Shown one piece after another: positions 7,866-17,240 of a DNA stretch of 64,000 bases; positions within the stretch are counted from its first letter, which is position 1; every line of letters starts with the position of its first letter. The DNA comes from Heyndrickxia ginsengihumi. Its GTDB lineage: Bacteria; Bacillota; Bacilli; Bacillales; Bacillaceae_C. Location of the stretch: positions 1-64,000 of the forward strand of contig NZ_JAAIWK010000020.1 in assembly GCF_011008565.1 (NCBI RefSeq), written 5' to 3'. The position numbers were made by a program, and so were the translations under genes. Under the pieces are notes generated by a model. It saw only the letters and a list, made by a program, of their open reading frames with translations, made no database searches and was not told the origin of the DNA.

Positions 7866-8675
7866 ATGAAGAATTTTTGTATGGTCGTTCTGGGATCAGT
7901 TATCGTTGGTTTAGGGTATAACTTCTTCTTGATCCCAAATAAAATTTTAAGCAGTGGTTTAAGCGGGATTGCAATTATGTTAGGACTTATTACACCAATT
8001 AATACTGGAGTATTAAACTTTGTTTTAAATTTACCACTGTTAATCGTTGCAATTTTTAAATTAGGGAACAAATTCGTTTTTTACACCATTACATCTGTTG
8101 TTGTTTTATCTGTTAGCTTATATGTGATTCCTGTTATACAGCTTTCCACTGAACCAATTCTTTCTTCCTTATTTGGCGGAGTATTAACAGGATTAGGTAT
8201 TGGCATTATCTTTAAAGCGTCAGGTTCTTCTGGAGGTTTTGATATCATTGCCATGTTGTTAGCAAAAAATAAAGATTTCCCTCTTGGATCTATTCTTTCT
8301 GCTTTAAACGGTATTGTTGTGATTATTTCAGGTTTTGTATTCAATTGGGATGCTGCTTTAAACACATTGGTAGCTATTTATACAACAGGTAAAGTAATTG
8401 ATACTGTACATACGAACCATATTAAACTAACGTTAATGATCATCACTAATAAAGGTGATGAAATGAAGTCGAAATTATTACAAAGTGTTTATCGTGGAAT
8501 TACGATTATGGATGGTGAAGGGGCTTATTCTGGTGAAAGCAGAAAAGTTTTATTAACGGTTATTACTCGTTATCAATTAACAGATGTTAAAAAGTTAATT
8601 AAAGAAGTTGATGAAAATGCTTTTGTCAATATAACCGAAACGACGGAGGTAATGGGTTCTTTCCATCGGAATTAA
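7866..8675 (+). CDS. YitT family membrane protein (DUF161/DUF2179)
   Basis: A 269-residue protein with five or six N-terminal membrane helices, including the conserved LIPNKILSSGLSGIAIML and FKASGSSGGFDIIAMLLAKN segments, followed by a soluble C-terminal DUF2179 domain (about 185-262) ending NITETTEVMGSF. Families of this type are common and multi-copy in bacilli; transport has been suggested but not established. AAGGAGAG precedes ATG 7866. It is driven by its own promoter and may read into the C39-like gene 50 bases downstream. Confidence 0.85.
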   Translation: MKNFCMVVLGSVIVGLGYNFFLIPNKILSSGLSGIAIMLGLITPINTGVLNFVLNLPLLIVAIFKLGNKFVFYTITSVVVLSVSLYVIPVIQLSTEPILSSLFGGVLTGLGIGIIFKASGSSGGFDIIAMLLAKNKDFPLGSILSALNGIVVIISGFVFNWDAALNTLVAIYTTGKVIDTVHTNHIKLTLMIITNKGDEMKSKLLQSVYRGITIMDGEGAYSGESRKVLLTVITRYQLTDVKKLIKEVDENAFVNITETTEVMGSFHRN

Positions 8676-8728
8676 TATCTCTGAATGAGTAAAGTAAGTG
8701 TACAAAGCAAAAAAAGTGGTGACTGATC

Positions 8729-9511
8729 TTGAAACAAGCTTCACGGTTCATATTGTCTTTACTGCTTTTAATTAGTTTATTATTAGTACTTAATTATTAT
8801 CATCATTCTGATCTAAATAAAAAAAAGTCAGATAACGTTGAAGCAGATGTAAAGACAAGTGAAAAAAAGGAAAAAAATCATGCAAATGCAAATGTTAAGG
8901 CGCAGCAATCGACGTCCAAGCAAACAACTATAGAGAAAAAGATACTTGATGCCCCATTAATCAATCAAATGTCATCACCAAGACTTTATAATGGCTGTGA
9001 AGTCACAAGTTTAGCTATGCTGCTTAATGCAAATGGTATTAAGGTAACGAAAAATGAATTAGCAAATCAAATTAAAAGGGTTCCGCTAACATATGATAAT
9101 GGGTTACATGGTAATCCAAATGTCGGCTTTGTTGGAAATATGGAAAACGGACCAGGATTAGGGGTTAATCACGGACCTATTTATGATCTTGCTAAAAAGT
9201 ATGCTGGCAATAAGGTGAAGGATATTACAAATCATTCATTCGATGAAATTATAAAAAATATTCAAGCAGGCCATCCTGTTTGGGTCATTATTAATACAAA
9301 ATTTCAGCCAATATCAAACTTTACGGAATGGAATACTCCGCAAGGCAAGGTGAGAATCACTTATTCTTGCCACAGTGTATTAATTACTGGCTATGATAAA
9401 CAACATATATATGTAAATGATCCATACGGGACAAAAAATAAACAATTAGACCGTGATCAGTTTATTAAGGCGTGGGAACAAATGGGAAAACAGGCAATTG
9501 TTATGAAATAG
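8729..9511 (+). CDS. Exported C39-like cysteine peptidase family protein (YvpB-like)
   Basis: 260 residues with an N-terminal membrane anchor or signal segment (about 6-24), a charged low-complexity linker (25-70) and a C39_2 domain. The candidate catalytic Cys is in NGCEVTSLAMLLNA and the His in YSCHSVLITGYD, followed by an Asp/Asn context YVNDPYG. B. subtilis YvpB has this layout. The protein probably acts outside the membrane; its substrate is unknown. It starts at TTG 8729 with AGTGGTGA upstream, and a terminator follows at 9529. Confidence 0.8.
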   Translation: MKQASRFILSLLLLISLLLVLNYYHHSDLNKKKSDNVEADVKTSEKKEKNHANANVKAQQSTSKQTTIEKKILDAPLINQMSSPRLYNGCEVTSLAMLLNANGIKVTKNELANQIKRVPLTYDNGLHGNPNVGFVGNMENGPGLGVNHGPIYDLAKKYAGNKVKDITNHSFDEIIKNIQAGHPVWVIINTKFQPISNFTEWNTPQGKVRITYSCHSVLITGYDKQHIYVNDPYGTKNKQLDRDQFIKAWEQMGKQAIVMK

Positions 9512-9528
9512 TGATATAATCATAATGT

Positions 9529-9572
9529 AAAGAGTCCAGATGATGATTGAATCATTATTTGGGCTCTTTCAT
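9529..9572 (+). terminator. Rho-independent terminator
   Basis: aaagagtcc (9529-9537) pairs with gggctcttt (9561-9569) and the bases between extend the stem imperfectly, shortly after the C39-like gene. Confidence 0.7.
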
Positions 9573-9723
9573 TGTTTATTTATCATATAAATCATACTTT
9601 GAGGAAGACGAACTGATCGATAAAGTTCATAAAGTAAATGTGTTCAATTGTTTGAAGGAATAACATCTTATGAGATAATAGTTGATATAGTGGAATGTAT
9701 TTTATATGTAGGGAGGCAGTATC

Positions 9724-10389
9724 ATGATTCAAAAGAAACTCGCTGGTGAAAAAGCAGCCGAATTTGTTGAAGATGGGATGATCGTCGGTTTAGGTTCCGG
9801 ATCGACTGTTTATTATACGATTCAAAAACTAGGAGAACTCGTGAAAAATGGTTTACATATAAAAGGTGTTTCAACGTCATCAAGAACGTCATCATTAGCA
9901 GCAAGTTTAGGAATACAGCTTGTCTCTTTAAATGAGGTTGAAAAAATTGATTTGACAATAGATGGTGCCGATGAAGTAGATCGAAATTTTAACGGAATTA
10001 AAGGCGGTGGCGGTGCATTATTATTTGAAAAAATGGTTGCGAAGGCGTCAGCAAAAAATATTTGGGTTGTAGATCAAAGTAAACGTGTAAATGCTTTAGG
10101 CAGCTTTCCACTTCCTGTTGAGGTCATTCCGTTTGGCTATACACATGTAAACAAAGCCTTGCAAGAAAGAGGATTTAAACCAGTGTTACGGACTGAAAAT
10201 GGGGAACCCTTTCAAACAGATAGCCATCATTACATACTAGATATTCATACAGGATCAATCGATGACCCTCATGCATTACATCAATGGCTTAAATCATTAA
10301 CAGGGGTTGTTGAAACCGGTTTGTTTATTGATATTGCTGATGCTGTAATTGTTGGAGAAAAGCAAACAGCAAGCATTGTAACAAAATAA
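9724..10389 (+). CDS. rpiA: Ribose-5-phosphate isomerase A
   Basis: Interconverts ribose 5-phosphate and ribulose 5-phosphate in the pentose phosphate pathway. The 221-residue product has the family signatures GLGSGSTVYYTIQKLG (phosphate loop), DLTIDGADEVD with the catalytic Asp, IKGGGGALLFEKMVA and VVETGLFIDIAD near the C-terminus. Length is normal. GGGAGG lies just before ATG 9724. Many Bacillaceae use the unrelated RpiB, so an RpiA here adds to or replaces that enzyme. It is preceded and followed by gaps and looks monocistronic. Confidence 0.95.
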   Translation: MIQKKLAGEKAAEFVEDGMIVGLGSGSTVYYTIQKLGELVKNGLHIKGVSTSSRTSSLAASLGIQLVSLNEVEKIDLTIDGADEVDRNFNGIKGGGGALLFEKMVAKASAKNIWVVDQSKRVNALGSFPLPVEVIPFGYTHVNKALQERGFKPVLRTENGEPFQTDSHHYILDIHTGSIDDPHALHQWLKSLTGVVETGLFIDIADAVIVGEKQTASIVTK

Positions 10390-10490
10390 CAAATATTAGG
10401 GATAACATATAAATAATGGATAATCGCGACCTTTAGTGAAAATATAAATGAGAGAGTAAAGAATTATATATGTTTTGGAGGACTTATTAA

Positions 10491-11675
10491 ATGTACCGAT
10501 TATTGACGCATAATGATTTAGATGGGCTAGGATGCGGTATACTGGCACGTCTTGCTTTCGGTGAAGAAGTTCATGTTCAATACAACTCTGTTGCTGGTCT
10601 AAATCCGCAAGTAGAGATGTTTTTAGCAAAAGAAGATAAGGAAGAAACTTTGTTTATTACAGATTTGTCCGTAAATGAGCAAAATGAAAAAAAACTGAAT
10701 GACTATGTCCAACATGGTGGAGAAGTGTATCTTATAGATCATCATAAAAGTTCATTGCATCTTAACGAGTATTCTTGGGCAGCTGTCGAGGTTGAACAGG
10801 CTAATGGAAATCTAACTTGTGCAACATCTTTATTTTACAAGTTTTTAATCGAAAAAGGACTATTACATGCTAAGAAATCACTTGAACAATTTGTAGAACT
10901 TGTCCGGCAGATGGATACGTGGGAATGGGAGAAAAATGGAAATCTTACGGCGAAAAGATTAAATGATTTATTTTTTCTTTACTCAATCGAGGATTTTGAA
11001 CAAATTCTTTTACATAAAATTTCTAGCCACGAAGACTTTACATTTAATGAGTTGGAAGAAGCAATATTAGATATTGAAGAAAATAAAGTGGCCAGATATA
11101 TTAGAGGTAAGAAAAGAGAGGTATATCAGGCTTTCATCGATGGCTATTATGCTGGGGTTGTTCACGCCGATTCAAATCATTCTGAGCTTGGAAATGAATT
11201 AGCAAAAGAATTTCCGCATCTAGATTATATTGCAATCCTCATGGTAGGCAGAAAAAAAATAAGCTTACGAACAATTTATGATCATGTAGATGTATCGGAA
11301 ATTGCCCGAAAATATCATGGCGGGGGACACCAAAAAGCATCAGGCTGTCTATTAACGACAGAGGCGTACAAACAGTTTGTTGAAAATACTTTCCATTCTG
11401 AACCGCTGAGAAGAGATTTTATGCATAACAAGCATAATCTGAAAGAGCAAAAAGAAGGCTGTTTATATAAAAATCATAGTGATGAAACATTTTTTATTTA
11501 TTATAAAGATGAAGGTTGGTTTATTGAAACAAAGGGAAAAGAGAAGCATTCATCCTATTCAACATTTCAAGATTGTGAGAAATTTGTAAAACGTCAATTT
11601 AAAGCATGGCTTGTGCAAGACGATGAATATTTTCAGTATTTATTACAAACTGGTCGTATTGCTGAACGGCCATAA
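10491..11675 (+). CDS. nrnB: NrnB-type DHH/DHHA1 oligoribonuclease
   Basis: NrnB degrades very short RNA (nanoRNA), and homologues also act on short oligonucleotides. The 394-residue product shows the DHH phosphoesterase motifs: HNDLDGLGCG (8-17), FITDLS, LIDHHKSS (the DHH motif) and the DHHA1 signature GGGHQKASGC (about 276-285). Similarity to B. subtilis NrnB (YngD) runs through the whole length, including the unusual C-terminal extension. The start ATG 10491 follows TTGGAGG. A terminator separates it from the downstream helicase gene. Confidence 0.92.
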   Translation: MYRLLTHNDLDGLGCGILARLAFGEEVHVQYNSVAGLNPQVEMFLAKEDKEETLFITDLSVNEQNEKKLNDYVQHGGEVYLIDHHKSSLHLNEYSWAAVEVEQANGNLTCATSLFYKFLIEKGLLHAKKSLEQFVELVRQMDTWEWEKNGNLTAKRLNDLFFLYSIEDFEQILLHKISSHEDFTFNELEEAILDIEENKVARYIRGKKREVYQAFIDGYYAGVVHADSNHSELGNELAKEFPHLDYIAILMVGRKKISLRTIYDHVDVSEIARKYHGGGHQKASGCLLTTEAYKQFVENTFHSEPLRRDFMHNKHNLKEQKEGCLYKNHSDETFFIYYKDEGWFIETKGKEKHSSYSTFQDCEKFVKRQFKAWLVQDDEYFQYLLQTGRIAERP

Positions 11676-11685
11676 AGTTTATGAG

Positions 11686-11716
11686 AATCTCAATCGATTA
11701 TTGATTGAGATTTTTA
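11686..11716 (+). terminator. Rho-independent terminator
   Basis: aatctcaatc (11686-11695) pairs perfectly with 11703-11712, followed by T residues. Confidence 0.85.
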
Positions 11717-11748
11717 TATGAAACGTTTTACGAAAAAAGGAGTATTAC

Positions 11749-13989
11749 ATGAATTCAACAATAGCTTATATTCATAAGTGGCAAGAAGCATTACAAGATG
11801 AAATCAATTATTTGAAAAAGTTTGGCAGTACGAGTTATAGTTTGACGAATGGAAAATTGATTTCAAGATCTGAGACGTACAACTACTTTTTTGAGTCATC
11901 TTACTACTTAAACGTCCCAATTGGTTCACTTGTTAAAATAAAATGGGGAAGTGAAAAAATTTCGGGACGTATCATATCATCTGAAGGAAAAACGATTATT
12001 ATTGAATTGCAGGAGTTTATCGGTGATGACGTTTCGGATGTTTATATTAACCACGATCCATGGGAATTACTAGAACATTTGATTGACCGTCTTAATGAGC
12101 TAAAGAAAAATAAAAAGAAGCGGATCAGAATTAAAAGATTGATGAATCCAACAATGCCGGCTAAGCATCCAATCGGGAAAATGAAAAACCATGTTCATGA
12201 ACTTGTTTTAAGATCTAAATATAATCCCGTCACATACGTATGGGGGCCTCCTGGAACAGGGAAGACGTATACGTTGTCCCGGGTAGCTGCACATCAATAT
12301 TTTAAACAAAAAAGAATTTTGATTCTCTCCCATAGTAATCATGCTGTAAATGTGTTAATGCATACTTTATTAGAATATATTAAACGCAAGGAAAGATATC
12401 ATGCTGGTGATATTATCCGCTATGGCTCACAACTTGAAGCAAATAATCAGCAACTGTCGATGCAGCAGTTAATCGAAAAACAGGATCCCGATTTAATAAA
12501 GAAGAGGGAGCAGCTTCTTTTTGAAAAGAATGGTCTTCAGCAACTATTAATATCCTCATATAGTAAAAGAGATTCAGAAGCATTACTAGAAATCGAAGCA
12601 AAATTAGCAAAAATTATGATGAAAATCCGCAACAAGGAAATGAATTTGTTAAAGGAAGCATATGTAGTAGGGACGACATTAGCAAAAGCGGCTACAGAAC
12701 AAGCGATATATGAGAAAAATTTTGATATTGTAATCGTGGATGAAGCAAGTATGGCTTATGTTCCGCAAATTGCTTTTGCAGCGAGTTTAGGAAAACGGAT
12801 AATCGTATGTGGCGATTTTAAGCAGTTACCGCCGATCGCATCTTCACATTCGCTAATGGTAAATGAATGGTTGAAAAAAGATATTTTTATCACTTCAGGG
12901 GTAGCGGACACAGTAAATGATGGTGAATTACATCCTCATTTATTTTTGTTAAAACAGCAAAGAAGAATGCATCCAGACATTTCCTCTTTCACAAATAAAT
13001 ATATTTATTACTCACTCGTCGATGATCATCAAAGTGTGTTGCAAACAAGACAAGCAATTGCGGATCATGCCCCATTTGAAACATATGCTTCGATATTAGT
13101 GAATACAAGCGGAAGTGGACACTATTGCATAAAAGAAGCGGGGACAAATTCACGAATTAATATTTGGCAATTGCTGCTATCGTTTCAAATGATACATGAA
13201 GCATATTTATCTGGTGTACGATCGATTGGTTATGTAACGCCATATCGTGCACAGGCAGCTTTAATGAGTAGCTTGATAGACGATCTTTATGAAAACGAAA
13301 AAATGACTGCTGATATTATATCCGCAACAGTTCATCGTTTTCAAGGTAGTGAAAGAGATATGATGGTCTTTGATATTGTTGATAGTGCCCCTTATGCACG
13401 TCCAAGCTTTCTCCTCTCTGGTAAAGAAAGTGAGAAATTGATAAATGTAGCGATGACAAGAACAAAAGGGAAGTTTATCCATGTAGCTAATACTGATTTT
13501 GTGCATCATTTACGGGCCGATCAAACTCTTAAGAAACTTGTTCAGTTTCAGATGAAACATCAACGGGTCATTACACAACAACAAATTGGTACATGGATTC
13601 GCCACCAGCATCCTAACTTGAGGTGGGTCCATGCCCGTAAATTAGATAGTATTTTCAAAGATATGGAAAACGCCCGACACTCGATTACGATTTCCTTACC
13701 AGATCAAACAGTTTTACCAGATTATTGGGAAAACCAAATGAAAAAGAGCAGTAATAGGCTTCAGCTTAATCTAATTACTCAATATAAACTAAAGGCGTTT
13801 CCTGATGCTACATACTTAAATGTGGCAGTTCCATTTCCTTTTGTACTAATTGATCAACATATATTATGGCTTGGGCATCCTTTGGAAGGAATGAAACAAG
13901 TAAATCCCCCATATATTGCTGCAAGGCTGCAAGCCAATGCCGTTATTCAACAATTGATCAAACAATTAAGTATCCCAGCTTTAATATAA
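11749..13989 (+). CDS. UPF1-like superfamily 1 helicase with a C-terminal PLD-like region
   Basis: A 746-residue ATPase. An N-terminal beta-rich region (about 55-105) precedes Walker A GPPGTGKT (166-173), a coiled insertion (250-300), Walker B VDEAS, motif III GDFKQLPP, motif IV QQRRMHP, motif V/VI HRFQGSERDMM and NVAMTRTKGK. This order is that of SF1B UPF1/DNA2-like helicases, acting on RNA or DNA. The last 110 residues look like a phospholipase-D-fold domain (ITISLPD, later VLIDQHILWLG) but lack the HxK catalytic motif. ATG 11749 has AAAAAGGAG upstream. It is flanked by terminators; its role is unknown. Confidence 0.85.
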   Translation: MNSTIAYIHKWQEALQDEINYLKKFGSTSYSLTNGKLISRSETYNYFFESSYYLNVPIGSLVKIKWGSEKISGRIISSEGKTIIIELQEFIGDDVSDVYINHDPWELLEHLIDRLNELKKNKKKRIRIKRLMNPTMPAKHPIGKMKNHVHELVLRSKYNPVTYVWGPPGTGKTYTLSRVAAHQYFKQKRILILSHSNHAVNVLMHTLLEYIKRKERYHAGDIIRYGSQLEANNQQLSMQQLIEKQDPDLIKKREQLLFEKNGLQQLLISSYSKRDSEALLEIEAKLAKIMMKIRNKEMNLLKEAYVVGTTLAKAATEQAIYEKNFDIVIVDEASMAYVPQIAFAASLGKRIIVCGDFKQLPPIASSHSLMVNEWLKKDIFITSGVADTVNDGELHPHLFLLKQQRRMHPDISSFTNKYIYYSLVDDHQSVLQTRQAIADHAPFETYASILVNTSGSGHYCIKEAGTNSRINIWQLLLSFQMIHEAYLSGVRSIGYVTPYRAQAALMSSLIDDLYENEKMTADIISATVHRFQGSERDMMVFDIVDSAPYARPSFLLSGKESEKLINVAMTRTKGKFIHVANTDFVHHLRADQTLKKLVQFQMKHQRVITQQQIGTWIRHQHPNLRWVHARKLDSIFKDMENARHSITISLPDQTVLPDYWENQMKKSSNRLQLNLITQYKLKAFPDATYLNVAVPFPFVLIDQHILWLGHPLEGMKQVNPPYIAARLQANAVIQQLIKQLSIPALI

Positions 13990-14027
13990 AAAGGCTTGAG
14001 CCATAGAAAGCGGCTCAAGCCTTTTTT
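13988..14027. terminator. Bidirectional terminator between the helicase and BI-1 genes
   Basis: A perfect 15-bp stem (13988-14002 with 14012-14026) has A-tracts on the left and T-tracts on the right, serving both convergent genes. Confidence 0.9.
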
Positions 14028-14031
14028 CATA

Positions 14032-14673
14032 TTAATCGTCACTTTCAATTATTCCAAGTAATTGAAGAATATACGTAAACAAATTAATAAAGTCTAAATA
14101 TAAATTTAATGCTAAGAGCGGTACCATTTCCTCAGAAATTCTATGTTGTTTCATTTGGTTAAAATCATACATGATATAAAGTGAAAAAACGATAGAACCT
14201 ATTGCTGAAAATGCAAGTAGACCGCCTGAGTTTAACGGACTAAAAATATTAAAGAGACTAATAAACACAAGTGCTAATAAAGCGACAAGCAAAAATGTGC
14301 TTAGAAACGATAGATCTTTTTTCGTAATAGCCCCAATAATCCCCATCACTGCGAAAATACCAAATGTTGAAGCGAAAGCTAGAAGTACAACTTGGGCACC
14401 TGCGATAGATACATAATGGCTTACGATTGGAAAAGTTGTAATGCCCGAAATAAAAGTAAATACATACACGAACGTATATCCAACACTTTTGCTCTTTCTA
14501 ATCCAAAATGCTGAAATGATCAGTATTAATTCAAGAGCAGCTAATGGAAACATCATGATAGGTGGTATATATTGGCCTACATATAAACCAACTGTCGCAA
14601 TTAACAATGAAACGATAAATGTACCAAGTACTTTTTGAAACATGGATCTTTGATTCACTTGAATAGTTTCCAT
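14032..14673 (-). CDS. Bax inhibitor-1 / YetJ family membrane protein
   Basis: A 213-residue protein with seven hydrophobic helices, matching the TMBIM family whose B. subtilis member YetJ is a pH-sensitive calcium leak channel. The two aspartates that form the family's pH sensor appear in YIMYDFNQMK and LNLYLDFINLF near the C-terminus. GGAGGGATG precedes ATG 14673. It is a single gene, convergent with the helicase and sharing its terminator. The calcium function is inferred from the family. Confidence 0.88.
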   Translation of the reverse strand: METIQVNQRSMFQKVLGTFIVSLLIATVGLYVGQYIPPIMMFPLAALELILIISAFWIRKSKSVGYTFVYVFTFISGITTFPIVSHYVSIAGAQVVLLAFASTFGIFAVMGIIGAITKKDLSFLSTFLLVALLALVFISLFNIFSPLNSGGLLAFSAIGSIVFSLYIMYDFNQMKQHRISEEMVPLLALNLYLDFINLFTYILQLLGIIESDD

Positions 14674-14779
14674 TTTAATACATCCCTCCTAATAAATATT
14701 ATACCGTTTTCGTATGAACATTGCATGTCATTTTAAATTGGGGATCAAGGCATGAAAAAAGGAAGAGGGGAGGTTATTA

Positions 14780-14831
14780 AATAAGCAGCAATAAACTGCT
14801 CCTTACTAGGAAATCGTTATTGCTGCTTATT
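14780..14831 (-). terminator. Terminator downstream of ndh
   Basis: A perfect 15-bp stem (14780-14794 with 14817-14831) and 22-base loop lie immediately after the ndh stop. The T-tract on the minus strand is short. Confidence 0.6.
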
Positions 14832-14842
14832 GGTAAATAATA

Positions 14843-16024
14843 TTAATATACGATACTAAATAGTCCTTTAATATGAGATAGATAACGAATATTACTTGCT
14901 TCTTTCATAGCAGACGCAGGGAATCCTTTTAATTGCGTTTGGTTTGCACCAATTGTTGCAATGGCATCTTTACGTCCAAGACTAGCAAGTGTCCCAGAGT
15001 TAACTGGATTGAATGAATTCATCTTACTATTGTTGAAATATGCAAATAAGTTATAGCCTACTAGTTCACCCATTTGCCAAGAATTTTGAGCAGTCGGTGG
15101 GTATGGACGGCCGCCTTCTGGAGGGAATACAACTGCACTGTCACCAACAACAAATACATCTGAATGGGAAGTAGATTGTAGATATTCATTAACAGTTGCA
15201 CGGCCACGATCAACAGCAAGACCAGAATTAGCTACAACTGTATTTCCTTGAACGCCACCGGTCCAAACAAGTGTATTTGTCTCGATTTTTTGTCCATCTT
15301 TTAATTCTACTACACCATCTTCGTATTTTGTTACAGGGATACCTGTTAAAAATTCAACCCCACGAGCTTCCAAGCTTTCTGTTGCACGTTCAATTAAGTT
15401 TGGAGCAAAAACTGGAAGAATAGAAGGTGCTGCTTCTACACAAATAAGACGTACATCGCTTGCATCAATTCCTAATTCTTTTGTCCAAGTTGGCATTTGG
15501 TCAGCTAGTTCACCAATTAATTCAACACCAGTTAAACCGCCGCCGCCAATTACGAATGTAGCGTTTGCTTTGTTTTTTGTTTTTGCGTACTCTTTAAGTT
15601 CGCTTCTTACGTGTGCGTAGATGCGTTTCGCATCATCAACAGATTTTAAAAGGAAGCTGTTTTCTTGAAGACCTGGAATACCGAAGAAAGCAGTTTCACT
15701 TCCAAGACCTACAACTAATACATCATAGCTTAATTTATCGCCGCTTTTTAGTTCAACTTCTTTTGCATCAGGTGAAATTTTTGTTACTTCATCAACTTTA
15801 ATGTCGATATCTTTACCTTTAAATAATTTTTTCAAAGGTAAAGCAACTCTTTTTTCAGTTACATTTCCAGCTGCAAGGCGGTGCAACTCAGTAATAATTT
15901 GATGATCTGGAACACGATTGACAACCGTGATTGAAGCATCACTAGCATTAAGATATTCACGTGCAGTTAAAGCGGTAAGTACGCCGCCATAACCAGCTCC
16001 TAAAATAACAATTTTTTTAGACAT
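14843..16024 (-). CDS. ndh: Type II NADH dehydrogenase
   Basis: A single-subunit, non-proton-pumping NADH:menaquinone oxidoreductase at the membrane. The 393-residue product has the FAD-binding GAGYGG (8-13), a second Rossmann motif GGGGLTGVELIGEL for NADH (about 162-175), and the C-terminal FAD contact VFVVGDSA. It is close to B. subtilis Ndh (YjlD) along its length, including the C-terminal ASNIRYLSHIKGLF membrane-binding helix. It follows yjlC by 41 bases, with GGAGG-like sequence before ATG 16024, so the two form an operon. In B. subtilis this operon is repressed by Rex. Confidence 0.95.
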   Translation of the reverse strand: MSKKIVILGAGYGGVLTALTAREYLNASDASITVVNRVPDHQIITELHRLAAGNVTEKRVALPLKKLFKGKDIDIKVDEVTKISPDAKEVELKSGDKLSYDVLVVGLGSETAFFGIPGLQENSFLLKSVDDAKRIYAHVRSELKEYAKTKNKANATFVIGGGGLTGVELIGELADQMPTWTKELGIDASDVRLICVEAAPSILPVFAPNLIERATESLEARGVEFLTGIPVTKYEDGVVELKDGQKIETNTLVWTGGVQGNTVVANSGLAVDRGRATVNEYLQSTSHSDVFVVGDSAVVFPPEGGRPYPPTAQNSWQMGELVGYNLFAYFNNSKMNSFNPVNSGTLASLGRKDAIATIGANQTQLKGFPASAMKEASNIRYLSHIKGLFSIVY

Positions 16025-16065
16025 ATTGATCCTCCGTTCATTACTTATTCCGTAAAATATTGAAA

Positions 16066-16506
16066 TTAGTTATGTTGTTGCTTGTTCCGTTCTTCTGAAA
16101 CAGCTAAAAATGCGTGTAAAAAACGGAATAATTTTTGTGCTTGTGGATCTTTCATTAATCTTAATAGGCCAAAAAGGCCAATTGTTTCATTAGATTCTTC
16201 TGCACGGTCTTTTGCTTCGATGACTGTTTGAGCGATTCCTTTTGCTTTATCAGCTACAGGATCAATAAATTCTTGGAATCCACCTTTAAAATCATTCATT
16301 AATACTTTGTCTGTCGCAACAGATTGGCTGAAATCGTACACTTTGTTTAAAATTGTTACAAGTTCAGCGATTTTTGGTAAGCTGTCAACAAGAACCGTTA
16401 ATGATTGTTGAACTTCAGGGTTTAACAATTGATCTAGAATGTCTTTTTGAGCTTGTGTTACTGTTGGTTCTTGGCTAGCCGTTTTTTGAATTGAACTTTC
16501 TGCCAT
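16066..16506 (-). CDS. yjlC: YjlC, DUF1641 family protein
   Basis: A 146-residue soluble helical protein of the DUF1641 family, which is found beside ndh or formate dehydrogenase genes; its function is not established. It matches B. subtilis YjlC in length and place, ahead of ndh. Family-like stretches are LTVLVDSLPKIAELV and ETIGLFGLLRLMKDPQAQ. GGAG precedes ATG 16506. A possible partial Rex site lies about 185 bp upstream at 16690-16709. Confidence 0.88.
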   Translation of the reverse strand: MAESSIQKTASQEPTVTQAQKDILDQLLNPEVQQSLTVLVDSLPKIAELVTILNKVYDFSQSVATDKVLMNDFKGGFQEFIDPVADKAKGIAQTVIEAKDRAEESNETIGLFGLLRLMKDPQAQKLFRFLHAFLAVSEERNKQQHN

Positions 16507-16682
16507 CTCCTATTTCTCCTTTACTGATGAGATTCCGATTACAATTATGTAATAGGTGAAAAAACTTTTGATGTGTTATTACTATTTTTCTCAACCACTC
16601 CTTTATCTTATGTATAATAATTTAAAGTAAAGCGTTTGAAAAAAATAAAGTAATAATGAAGAAACAAAAAAGCTCCTTCAAG

Positions 16683-16709
16683 GTTAGTATTGTGAAATTA
16701 CTAACATAA
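16683..16709. promoter_or_regulatory. Inverted repeat with a partial Rex-like half site
   Basis: gttagta and tactaac (16683-16689, 16699-16705) flank ttgtgaaat. The string TTGTGAAATTACTAACATAA (16690-16709) has one perfect half of a Rex operator, TTGTGAAA, and a poor second half. Confidence 0.3.
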
Positions 16710-16887
16710 ATAATCAAATGACTACGAGATTAGTATAACAAATTTTTCCGCATTGTGCAGTAGTTAACTTAGGAAACATAAAATTTCTATAAGTGAATTA
16801 ATTTAAAGGGATGATGAACGTTTATTTTTCATCATATTTCAGCTAGCTTTTACGATTTTATGCTTTTTTATGTATATAAAAAACTAC

Positions 16888-16916
16888 TTGTCATTTATGC
16901 GTGCACATAGTAATAT
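16888..16916 (+). promoter_or_regulatory. Sigma-A promoter of the proBA T-box transcript
   Basis: TTGTCA (16888-16893), a 17-base spacer and TAATAT (16911-16916) place transcription start near 16923, at the head of the T-box leader. Confidence 0.7.
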
Positions 16917-16922
16917 AGAAAA

Positions 16923-17172
16923 AAATAATGAGCGGTAACGAAGGAATAGTATGCGTGTATTGATGTAAAAGAGAGTGAAGTTTATAAGCTGAAAGACTTC
17001 ATTACATACGATCCGCAGAACCTACCTTCTGAGCCCTATGGAAAACCATAGGCGCAAATGTTGCGTTATCAAACAAAGTGGGATAGTTTTTTACTATCCA
17101 ATTAAGGTGGTACCACGGATAAACAGCCATTTCGTCCTTATATTATAGGATAGAAATGGCTGTTTTATTTTT
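16923..17172 (+). ncRNA. T-box riboswitch, probably tRNA-Pro specific, upstream of proBA
   Basis: The leader carries the T-box core AAGGTGGTACCACGG (17104-17118), which pairs with the uncharged tRNA acceptor end, followed by a terminator: aaacagccattt (17121-17132) pairs with 17154-17165 and runs into T residues. A candidate specifier codon CCU (Pro) followed by the usual A lies at 17021-17024. T-box control of proBA is known in B. subtilis; uncharged tRNA-Pro would disrupt the terminator and turn on proline synthesis. Confidence 0.93.
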
Positions 17173-17240
17173 ATACAGATTCAGATTAAAAACTGGAATA
17201 TAGATGGATTGCGTATTGTTTCATAAGGAGGGGAAAAGCG

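Noticed and set aside
16690-16709. Full Rex operator for yjlC-ndh
   Set aside because: Only one half matches TTGTGAAA and it is about 185 bp from the gene, so it is listed only as a weak, partial site.
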